From contig CM049307.1 of assembly GCA_026874595.1 (NCBI GenBank), positions 46,189,678 to 46,253,677 on the forward strand: a stretch of 64,000 nucleotides of DNA. The letters are read 5' to 3'. Below are positions 21,961-33,500 of the stretch, piece after piece; the stretch's first letter is position 1, and the number at the start of each line of letters is the position of its first letter. The notes beneath the pieces were generated by a model. It was not told where the DNA came from. It made no database searches and worked only from the letters and a program-made list of their open reading frames with translations. Origin of the DNA: Sipunculus nudus. Its lineage: Eukaryota > Annelida > Sipuncula > Golfingiida > Sipunculidae. Both the position numbers and the translations under genes were made by a program.

Positions 21961-23918
21961 TGGCTGTATCAGACTAGCATAGAAATCTGAAATCCATAAC
22001 ATCATAATAATTAACTAAGGGTGCTTTTGTTACATGCAGGTCCCCATTTAGTTTCTGTGCCAGGAAATCAAACTACTGTAATTCATCGTTATAACTGGAT
22101 GCAGATACATCAGCAGTGTTGACTATTTGCTACCTTGAATGTGGTAAGTACCACCATCTTTGAAAAAAAGATGAAAGAATTTTCAGAGCTTGTTGGGCAG
22201 CATGACCAGTTGTTGCCAAGGTAACAGGACCAGCACCGGCTAAAGAATGTGTGTCAGAGGATAGCCAGCCACCATGATACGCCTGACTGGTGAGACTCGA
22301 GTTTGATATAATAAGACATTAAACTCCTTTGCCCTGAACTCTGTCTCCCAGTATACAAGTTTACAAATGCATTAACTGCATGAATATTTCAACTGAATAT
22401 TACAACTGGATGTGTTGCGGCATAGATTTTAATAACTATGTGGGACCTATATATATGGAAAGGGGCAATCTGCAAGCCAGTATTAAGGTTTACAAGATCT
22501 GCCTGGACAAAACCTTCATATACTGAAATGCACCGTCATTTTTAATAACAAATCTGCCTATTTATGCTGATTTAAATCCTTTCTAACAACTCTTAATAAT
22601 AACCCTGCAGTGATTTTTATCAATAGTAATACCCCTGCCAGAGAAGTTATTACAATAAGCCCTTTGTCTGCATAAAATATGGTCCTTTGCTTTAATTTAG
22701 GTGCTTACTAGGTTACTAACACATTAAGGGTAACCCAAACATAGCGCTTGCATGAACATTTTCTATATGTGCAGTCAAGTACTTTGTTGTCACATTGAAT
22801 AAATTAAATGTCTCATTTCATGTTGAGATAATGCAAACTCAAACACTATTTACACTAATTGTGAATCTATTAACAATTCATTTATTTTATCTTATGGTAA
22901 TCAAATCAAATGGAACATTAATGTCTTACAAAGAAATTATTAATGTAAAATTTAGTATTAGATATGATCATCAAATAAGACATCCACAAGACCTGCCTTG
23001 ACAGATGATTAAGATCAGAAAGTGATTAAAAGACTTCAGTTTCAATAATGGCAGTTCATCAAGTTTAGAAGCACACATATATATAACAATGATGTTATAT
23101 TCAAATATTACAGAAACTGACTTGACAAAAAATAAAGATACAACTGTATATACATTATACTAAAATGTCAGCAAACTTTTAGATGTGTCTGAATTGATGT
23201 CAGAATATGATAAAAAAAGCCAAAATTAAAATTTCTACAGTGAACAAAAAATTGGTCTTAAATCAGCAGAATATATGCATATGCAGTACACTTGTGTATG
23301 CATTATGTAGGTGTATGCAGCTGGAGAATGGACATTATGTAGTGTGTATGCTGGAAAAATAGGAATATAGGAAACAGGAGCAGAAATAGAGAATCCATTG
23401 GCCATAAGGATATCCTATCACTGATGTCAAAGTGTGGAATTCCCTTCTGTTAACATGCACATGTCTTCAATTGCTACAGTGAGCCATTGAATCATGCTGC
23501 ATATGCATATGTACATATATGCATATGTACTGCATACGCATTATGGAATTACTTCAAGAGAATATGTGTCGGACTCCTAGCTGCACACCCATAAGTACTA
23601 CATACGCATATACAGAATGCCACTCCTTTAGATTCATTCTGGTTAGAGCTGCATTTTTACATTTTCAATCAACAGGCACTGCTACATTCTGTTAAATTTT
23701 GTATTTAATTCACTCATTCTGCAGCATTTTCTTTGGAAAACATTGTGCGATAGAGTCAGGTGATTCAGTTTAAACATTGCACATTAAATACTTTATGCAT
23801 GCTGTTGCCTACCTGGATAAGTCTCTCAACCACTGACAGTGACAAACAACAGCAGCTGTCAGGACAGATCAACAGGGGTCTGTTTCACTTACAATGAGGT
23901 GACTCAAATCATATTTTG

Positions 23919-24345
23919 GACTTAAGCAAGCTGAGAGGCATCTGTGTGTTACAATGATAACCATTCTGACATCACAAGTGTAACCATGGTATTTAAGCCT
24001 GCTCCATGACTTCAGTTTTAAATATATTATGGACACAAAGTGATTCATAATTTACAACTTAAGCTGAGAGGCACTGTTGTGTCACCATGATACCCATTAT
24101 GACATCACAGGCATACATATTGTAACCATTATGACATCACAAGTGTAACCATGGTATTTAAGCCTGCTCCATGACTTTAGTTTTAAATATTTTATTGACA
24201 CAAAGTGATTTATAATTTTCAACTTAAGCTGAGAGGCACTGTTGTGTCACCATGATACCCATGATGACATCACAGGTGTAACCATGGTTACCATTATGAT
24301 ATCACAGGTGTAACTATTGCAGTTAAGCCTGCCCCCTGACTTAAA
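23919..24345 (+). repeat. 163-bp tandem repeat, about 2.6 copies
   Basis: Units contain CTTAAGCTGAGAGGCACTG, CCATTATGACATCACA, GTGTAACCATGGTATTTAAG and CCTGCTCCATGACTT. Copies of the third string start at about 23,978 and 24,142 (164 bp apart). CCATGATGACATCACAGGTG-type blocks are themselves duplicated inside units. Confidence 0.85.
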
Positions 24346-25644
24346 GTTTAAAATAATGTTACTGAAACAAATCCCAAGCAGATATTAGCCACATTCATGC
24401 ATTACGGACCAATGTGGACTATTATCAGTGGTCCCGCTGAGACAACATGTATCTGTGCATCTTGTGACTTGAGTAAGGTAGTCTTGTATGTCCAGAACAT
24501 CCATGATGTGTTTCTTATCACTGCTTCTTATCTAGTCATCATCTTCCTGCTTCTGCTCTGCACTACAAAGAAGAACAAAAACTATCATGAGACAATGGAG
24601 ATATATGATTATTTCATGCATCAGGATTCTCACTGACAAATTAGTTCTGGTGATTCTACTGTAGAGTACAGATATAGTTTATTGCCTCTGCCAGAAAGGT
24701 ATGTGTTCTTCCCCGTTCATATGCGTGTATATGTGTGTATTCACCACATAACTCATATAATCATGAACAGAATCTCATGAAATTTTCAAGACATTTAAGG
24801 TATAGACCAATGAAGAGTCAATTAGGTTATGGTGTGGATCCTGCACATGATCCAAGTTCAGGAACGTCATCAAGGAATGTTCACAAGTGTACAGTCACTT
24901 ATGCATGAATGAACTTCCTTAAGGGGAAACTTAAAACTTCTTTCTAACAAAGGAATTTCTTAAATATTTTGCTCATGATATCAACATGCCATACTTTGAA
25001 AAATTATTATATAATATTTGGGGGTCAATGTGCCTATTTTGCAGTATATGAGGTTGAAAATTGACACTTGTGGTAGGTTTTTATATGATAGTATAACTAA
25101 GGGGGAAACAAAAGTTCCATATTTAAGATAATTGACCAATAGATTTTTCATGATATTCTACATCCAGGATTAAATATTAATCTGATAAAAAGACAAAAAT
25201 GTGTATGTCAATGGGTTAAATTTCAAAATATTATGAAAAATGTGAACATTTTGGAAATTACTAGTTTAGTAAATCCCCCAAAGGTTGTGTTGGCAATTGT
25301 GAGACAGAGAGCCAGTCCACACATATATGGCTGCTGGCGTTGACAATACTTAATCGGCTTTTAAAATGCCAAGATAAAAAGAAATTAAATGTACAAGTGC
25401 TCACAAATATGGGTATATACTGATTATCTCTTTAGAGTTACACAATCAGTGTCATTTACAATCATGATATGGTGATATTTATGCTCTGTTCTGCCATCTA
25501 TTTGCAACTGTCAAAACTGACACTTGACAAGATTGCCTTTGGTATGTTCCTGCACTTCAGCCTTTTCTGATGATATATTCTGTTCCAAAATTTTAATTCA
25601 AATGTGTGACAGGTCAAAGAATTAACAAGGGCACCGAAAAGTGG

Positions 25645-25931
25645 ATCATCCCCTCGCACTTGGCATAATTAGAATGGGTGTATTATTACCCATTGTTAAA
25701 ATAAGGGGAGCAGCTCTCTGGCCTTGACCTTTGCTTCTGTGACCTCAAATTAAATAGGGTTCTTCATCCATGGGTGGGTGAGCCATATGAGTAAGATGAC
25801 ACTGACAGGTGTTGGTCAAATGGTTTGGCTTGAAATTGATTCATAAGCCAATTCCGGGCGGACAGACGGAAGTCCACATGAAGGTAGGCTTTACTATATC
25901 CCCTTTGCAACTTTGTTGCGAGGGGATAATT
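25645..25931. mobile_element. MITE-like element with ATNATCCCCTCGCA termini
   Basis: Left end ATCATCCCCTCGCA (25645-25658); right end TTGCGAGGGGATAATT (25916-25931), complementary at 13 of 14 positions. Just inside the right end TATCCCCTTTGCAA can pair with the terminus as a local hairpin, and a GCGGACAGACGGAAG stretch precedes it. I recall similar ends in mollusc sequence, without a formal name. Confidence 0.65.
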
Positions 25932-26636
25932 AAGCTGTTTCGCCGAGAATTCCTATAAATATTGCTCATCCTGGTTCCTTTTCTCTAAAGAATTCCCCAG
26001 CGTGCATAATAATAATGAATAGACAAAACTGTGCCGTTTGGCACTTGCTGTCAACAGTGGGTTACATGTATCGAGTGCGGCGCTGGCCCAGCACGCCACT
26101 AGCGCACCTGGTGGGAATTGATATACCATTAATGAAGCCCTGAAGCGGTGACATTGTTAATGACAACAAACCTCACAAACAGCAAAATATGTAGCCGCAT
26201 GACAATATTATTCAATGGGGAATTTTTTAGTTTGAATTGTCATCAATAGGGGGCACCAGTAAAGTGTCAAGTTCCCCCTTTACAAATGATCCTTCCAAAG
26301 AATTTTGCCTTTAACAGAATTATATGAACTAGTCACTTGCGAGCATTAAAGCTTGAATAATAATTTCACACTAACAACACAACCAGTACCTGTATCAGTG
26401 CATTTGTTGAGTCCACACCTCCTGAGTCAATGTGCAAGTCTGAGTCCAATCCAGAAGAGTCCATGCCCAAGTCCAAGAGGTTTGAGTCCACCTTCATTGA
26501 GTCTGAGTCTTTTGGAAACTGAGTCCCAGGCCTTCTTAAAATAATTGATTTCATTATTAATTGATTAAATTGTATTCTGAGATATTCAAGTCATTTCCAT
26601 TGCTGGTTGACATATTTCTCTAAATATTAATATATA

Positions 26637-26661
26637 CAGAGAGAGAGAGAGAGAGAGAGAG
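26637..26661. repeat. (GA)n microsatellite
   Basis: About 12 GA dinucleotides. Confidence 0.9.
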
Positions 26662-27598
26662 CAACAAAGATTAAGTTACATGAATTTCCACTTAATCATT
26701 CAAAAGTATGTCAAAATAACGGGGCATGGTGTGGTCCAGTTGAAGGAAGATATATCATAATTAGACCTGCCATAGAGCTTTGCAGTTAATAGATAAAATA
26801 CATCTTACACCGGGCCCTGTTATAAGGCTAATTACGGGTATGTCTCAGCAAGTTAGTAGATGACAATTGATACAATGGACCCAGGTACAAGGGAAAACAT
26901 GGGGTACAGCTGAGGGTAGATCTAAAAGGCAAGGCAAAAGAAAAATTTCTTAAATTTCAATATTCTCCTAGAGCAATTTTCACATACAAATGTTGTTAGG
27001 GTTTCCAATATGTATGTTGACATTTGCAAAACCACAGCTTTTTACACTGGGCCTAATTTTTGAAGTCCCAACCCTAGTCCAGGAATGTCAGATCTGGAGA
27101 ACGTTTAGGTCATTTAAAGAAAACAAGAGTCTGAGGGCAAGTCCAGGTCTGGACATGTCCAACATCACTGGTCTGTACTTGTTCAGGATATTACTGAACT
27201 ATTATTACTAATGACTATGCAAAATTTATATAAACTAATACGCAAAACGGCATAAAAATATAGTGTACTGCTTATCAGTGGGCCCACAAAATGTGTTTTT
27301 TCTCAGGATTTTCAACCATAAGTCTTGTTTACAGTTTAAATAATGAGCAATCAATTTCAAGCAATCAGTGTGAAATTCAAGGCCCTTTCAAGGTTATTTC
27401 TAAAATTAGCAAATTCAAACACTTTCAAACACATTTACAATAAGACATTTTCAGAATTTTAAGGAATTTTTTTGCACGCGGGAACAGTCCCACTGAAATG
27501 TCATGGCTTAACACTGAGATGGCACAAACTCACTTACTGTGGAAGCACCATTTGGCATTGTAAAACACCACTCTAACCATGGAGGTACATGACTGTAC

Positions 27599-30500
27599 TT
27601 ACCTATTAGACACTTTGAGATCATCATCCACAGGCTCCTCTCTGCTGTTATCAGGTGAGCCATCCATGTCACCCTGATAAGCATCCACCGTCTCCATGTC
27701 ATTGACATCATTCTGTGATGAATTGTGAGGACTACCTTCTACATCATTACTAATCTCACCTTCATCTTCCTTCTTCATTACAGACTCTTTATTCTTAGAT
27801 CGTTTTCTCTCTGGGCTTCGGCTGGAGGTGCGTTTCCTTGTCTCACCGCCTTTCTCTCGACTTCTGCTCCGATCTGAGCTGGCACTTCTGTCTCGACTCT
27901 TGCCATGACTGCGGCTCCTGTCATGGCTACGACGTGGACTTCTGCTTCTATCTTTGCTTTTTTCCAGAGACTCTTTGCTTCGGCTTCTTTCACCACTCTT
28001 ATCAGCGCTCCTCCTCTTTCGTTTTGAGCTTTCCCTGCTCCTGTCTCGATCTTTACTGGATTTCGTCCTCTCCTTGTCCCGACTGTCGTCTCGTTTTCGC
28101 TCTTTGCTCCTCTCCTTGCTCCTCTTGCTGCTTCTGTCACGGCTTCTGTCTCTGCTCCTGTCACGAGACTTCTTGTCATCTCTCCTTCTGTCACGATCGG
28201 TACGACCTCTTGACCTGTCAAACATTTATACAAATAATTACTCAAGTAAACTGACATGCTAAAAGTGACCTTTTAAACAATAATAACTATCATAAAATCA
28301 AGCAAGCTGTCCAGGATGTCAAACCACTGCCGAGATATGAGAGATTTTATCCCACGGCAGACAAACAGAAGGACTTGAGCAAACATATTGGCAGGTGGCG
28401 CCACCAATTTTGTATATGATTAAGAGCTATACATATGCAAAATTTCAGGGGGATATGTCAAACCAGTCCTGAGATATGAGCCTGTATGTCTGCAGCATAA
28501 ACTAGCAGGTAGGTGGCGACACCTGTCATAAAATCAAGAAAGCTGTCCGGGATGTTTAAACCTGCAAAATTTTAGACAGGTATGTCACACCACTGCCCAG
28601 ATATGAGTGATTTTATCCCATGACATAAAGCAGACGGACACTTTCAAAAATTGTTGCAGGTGGCGCCACCAGTTTCTCGTATGATAAAGAGCTATGCGAG
28701 ATCTATACACCTGCAATTTTCAGGAAAATATGTTAAACCTTTCCGTAGATATAAGCATGGATGTCTGCAGCATGAACGTGAATGTAGGTGGCGCCAACTG
28801 TCATAAAATCAAGAAAGCTATCCAGGATGTATACGCATGCCTAATTTCAGGTGAATTAGTCAAACCACTGCGGAGATATAAGTGATTTTAACCCAAGGCA
28901 GACAAACAGATGGACACTGTGCAAACATGGTTGCAGGTGGTGCCACCATTTTTTGTGTATGTTATAAAGCTACACAAGGGCTACATTTGTACAAAATGTT
29001 TTTCTTGATCGGTCAAATAGTTCCGGAGATATGCGGGTTTATGTGTGGAAACAGATGCACAAATGGACGCTTGGCAGAGAGGAAAGGTCAGAGGTCAACG
29101 CCAATGGGTTAGGCACCAGTTCACGTGACCCGATAATTGGTGTAAGTTTCGGAAAAATCCATCCAGTAGTCTCAGAGGAATTCTCTGGAAGCAAACCCGG
29201 CTGTGGCGGAACCCGGTCAAAAACATAAGTGTTCGCAAAACTTCGTTTTGGCGGATACAATAAAGTAAAACCCTTGACAGCTATCATCCTTAAAAGACTG
29301 CAGACTAACAGCAAGCAACCTTAATATTGTAATATAGAATTTGTCTTTCTACACCTAATAAACAAACTTAATGGAAAAGACACAAAAATACCCATCCTCT
29401 GGACTGGGCTTCGAAGAGATATCGTCCTACTGATTCAGCATATATAACTGGAGCTTGCATCATTAGCTTACAAATAAACACTGGAAACCTCTCACCTTCA
29501 ATCAACTTTACCATATAATAAGTCAAGACACATATTTTTCTAAATTCTGTAAGTTTTATTAAAGGAAAGGATGGTCTGACCTAATGGAAATAGACAGTAT
29601 TATGTCTGACAGAATTCTGTTTTTTAACAAAATCATATAAAATATATAAACCTTAGCTGCCAATAAGCCTAAAATCAGAACAGTTTAGCAGGCCTCATAT
29701 GGTGCTGTTTTTTTCCCTAAGATTTCCTACATTTTTATTCACTGTGAGATACAAAGATTTCCTGTATTTTGTTAGGATTAATGCTGCCTTCTAATCAGGT
29801 TGTGCAAATTGTGTGCATAAATGTGGGAAGTTGGTTAATTCCAAGTTCCCATATCAAAATGTTCAAAAATGTAACATGTTTATGACCACAAAATCTTACT
29901 GGAGAACAGAAATACAGTCTTCCTGGTTTATTATTATAGTGCATTCAGCTTCAGTAATGACAGTAATGTGAGATTGAATTTTTTAGGCATGGAACATCAT
30001 ATTTCATACACCTGAATATCTCATGGCCCACCATCTATGCACACATTGTGTAAAGCAAACCTGAAAATGTGCATCAGCTTCTCTACTTATGCAAATGGGA
30101 ATTTCCCAGTTACAAAAGTGATTGGAACGCTCTGCACAACTTGGAAACTTGAAAATACCATTTGCATGACCTGATTGGAATGCAGCAAAAGTATTGCATA
30201 TTGCATCCTAGGATGATCCTCTTACCGCAGCAATTCCTTGTGACCATTTTTTTCCATTTTCTGGCAGATTATATATATCATCTGATTTTAAATATCAATA
30301 TATATTATTAATATCAATATTTGATTTATAGGTAACATAAAAGATATGTTACTGACCCTGCCAGGAGGTAATGCGTTCATCCACATTCATGTGCAAGTTG
30401 GTGGGTTGTTCACAAACATAATTCACACGATCATGAATAGAATCTCGAGAACTTGGGAATATGGGTAAAAACAAGTGATTGGTGGAGGCTTGCATTCCTT

Positions 30501-33500
30501 GGAATGCAGATTTTTAGTTATATAAAGTCTCAGTTTTACTTTTGACGCAACAAGCACAGATAAAACATTAGAGATGCAATGAGGCTACAGCTGGAATGAT
30601 GCTTTGAGTATTTGGAGCTTCTTATTCAAGAAGATTTTGTTTTTGAGATCATTTCAATTTTGTGAGTATAGAAAATGTTGAAACAATTTCAAACAAAAGG
30701 CCAACCAAAGTACTGTATTACCTTGATCTGGATCTTCTGTAGTTGCGCTCTCTGGAACGAGACCTGTAACAAAGACTGACAAATGTCAAAATAGGTCACA
30801 AGTGCACCTGTACCACACTCCAACACTCATATCTACTGATAAAGTATATATGCTAATAAAAGCAAAACATTTACATTATTTCTATACGGTTTCTAGCGTC
30901 AACTTTTTAATGAGTATTTTTAAAAGACATAAAACCAAAAATAAATGACTGAAAAAGTGCTCAGGAAAAACAGAATAGCCTTTTTTAGAAAGAGTGGAAA
31001 AAGAGTAAATTGGCGACAATTCTTCGTTTTTTTTTTTTTTTATCCAAGACTGAATTAGGTGTGATATGCACATAACATTTGTGTTTGTATCATATAGCAC
31101 CCAAAGTCACAAACATGCATGATGCATATCCCCTGTATGAAGATAAGGGATTTTCAACATGTTGTGACACATACTAGACATTTGCACATACAAAAATTGC
31201 GAAGTATCCCATTCTTGTTCTAACTGTGCTGCTATAGAAAGAGAGAAATAATTTATCTAAAAATTCTGTCAATGAACAAAAGAGGAAAAAAAAGTGTTGC
31301 TAAGAAAAGAGCAAAAAAGGAGTAATTATTGACATTTTCAGTAAATCATTAAGAAAGGTGACTCTATAAAAAAATGTGATTTTGGCCTGTATTGTTACAT
31401 TAAGGACATACCATGTATTCTGAAAATTGCAAGGTTAATGATTTTTAAAAATAGTAAAACTGTTCATAATAACTACCAACCAAGCTATCATGGTCTCACC
31501 TGATGAAAAATACTCATGACCACCATTTTTATACATGTTATTATGATGCAAAGTTGCATCTGCACGTAATCTACACAGTAAATTCAAAGCATTTATTAGA
31601 ATGGTAACACTGGATTTAGTCATTTAAATGATACTTGCAATATAAGCTATTAGCTGATAGTTAATATTGCCAAAATTTCATCATTTAATATAAAGTAGTA
31701 GGGTGTACTGCAAGGCATTGGGGTTTTAATTCCTCTTGTCCAAATTCTAAACAAGTTGTTTTTGTCCTCCTCAATTTAACACCCTAATGGAAAACTTTAT
31801 TCTTGTTAATTTACAAGAATCATTACATAATTTTACAAGAGCACTGCAAAGGTGCATAATACGCCCAACTTAAGTATTCATTAAATATGCATGAAATCTG
31901 CTGAGGAATTTAATTGAGGTGAGAAACACTATTGGTAAATATGTATAATGAGTTTCATGAAAATTCTTAGGAATTTTGTTAAGTCACGATGGTGTCTCCA
32001 AAGTGTGGTGGCCTCTGACCTCATTAAATATGCGTGGAATTTGCTGGAAATCGAACTTAGGATAGATATTTGATTGATTTACATTTCTGATGAGTTTTAT
32101 CAAAATCTTTCATATTTTTCGTAAATTATCATGGTGACACCACTAAGTAGCCTAATGACATGTGACCTTATTAAATATGTGTGGATTTTGCCCATAATGG
32201 AACTCGGGTGAGATTATCTGTTGGTAGGTAGTTATGGTGAAAATCCATTAAAGCCCTGGTAAGATACTAAAAGTTCATGGATGGAGAGACGTTGGGTACA
32301 CTATAATACTGCCTTCATATAACGGGGTATAAAAATAAGAAAGTGAAAAAAAACAATTACCTGCTTCTTGAACGTCTGCGGAACCTTCCTCTTGATGACC
32401 CTGAGCTGAAAAGGTCAAAACTCAGTTAATGATGAGATCATGATGTATAAAGCCCAGAAAGTTAGCATTGGCAATTGTGAAGGTCCTTAAATAAATATGG
32501 ACGATAAAAAATTGATGATTATAAAAATCAGCCTCGGCTGTTTGAAATCAATGATTGTGAAATATGCAGCTACAGGCATGGACAAATCAGAGAAATTAAA
32601 ACTGTTACCTGTGACAAAAATGAGTTTTCTTATTCTTTGTTAGAAATTTCACTTAAAAATATCTGCTTTCAATTTTAGTTCAAGTGATGCAAACTGAGAG
32701 CCTGAAAATCAAATTACGATGGTATTCTCTACAGAGTTTATCCAAACCAATTTATGTGATATGGCTAATGCCTAAGGTCAAGTTGTCCAAATATTAAAAA
32801 ATAAAATAATCCTCGTAAAAAAATGGTAAACATACTGTGGACCATTTTACCAGCATGCCCAGTGAGCTAAGACAACCTTGTGGTTGATACAGAACTACAC
32901 TAGCATGGTCAAACAGGTCAAATACAGGAGACCAGAACGATCATCTTCAAATATCTACCTGATAACACACATTCTGGTCTTTTAATCATATTCAAAGGCA
33001 ACTTAGTGTTTATAACAAAAGAGTATCAGCTTTGAAACCCCAGTACATAAATGTTGGCTGTTGACCTGTTCAACCCAATAATGTAGTTTCATACCTGCCA
33101 CCAGGTGGAGTAAGTGATTTGGAAGTCAAACACTGTTGATAACTGTTTGTTTTCCCTGTTTAGGAACATAAACATTGTATTTACCTAAAGATGCATGTTT
33201 CGATGGGGGAATAAAGTATCAGAAAGTAGTTGAGCAGTGAGTTTGGTATGCCTAAATCTGGTCGGGTAGTGACTGCTTTGGTAACCCTGTGGTGACCTTT
33301 GCGGTAACGGAGAACACCATGATGAGACCCGTAATGAGGTCAAAGTGCACAGCAGATCAGCGAATCGGCATAGTTGGTAGTGGCTGTGTTTCTTGTTGGA
33401 GCAGTAGTTGACAAAAGCAGGCGAGTAGTCTACATAGAATAACCATGGTTGGTACATAAAATAAACATAGTACAGCAACTGAACACCCTCCTCATTGGCC

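Larger units (their letters stand above)
19022..27598. other. Intergenic, no gene recognised
   Basis: Includes a GC-rich patch (19,040-19,240) with alternating Pro/Ala/His- or Arg/Gly-coding frames, a TACAGT-family MITE (21,779-21,960), a 163-bp tandem repeat (23,919-24,345), a terminal-inverted-repeat element (25,645-25,931), a degenerate GAGTCCA-motif array (26,405-26,530) and a (GA)n run (26,637-26,661). Remaining sequence is AT-rich without clear content. Confidence 0.55.

Noticed and set aside
24397-24636. 79-codon frame with a hydrophobic segment
   Set aside because: It directly follows a tandem repeat array, has no homology I recognise, and one hydrophobic stretch is expected by chance in AT-rich DNA.
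26366-26554. Asp/Ser-repeat minus-strand frame that could join the SR gene as a downstream exon
   Set aside because: The frame comes from a degenerate GAGTCCA tandem motif; splice sites can be imagined but nothing else supports it.
27838-28262. Long Cys/Ser/Leu-rich plus-strand frames
   Set aside because: Antisense shadows of the Arg/Ser-rich SR exon 6.
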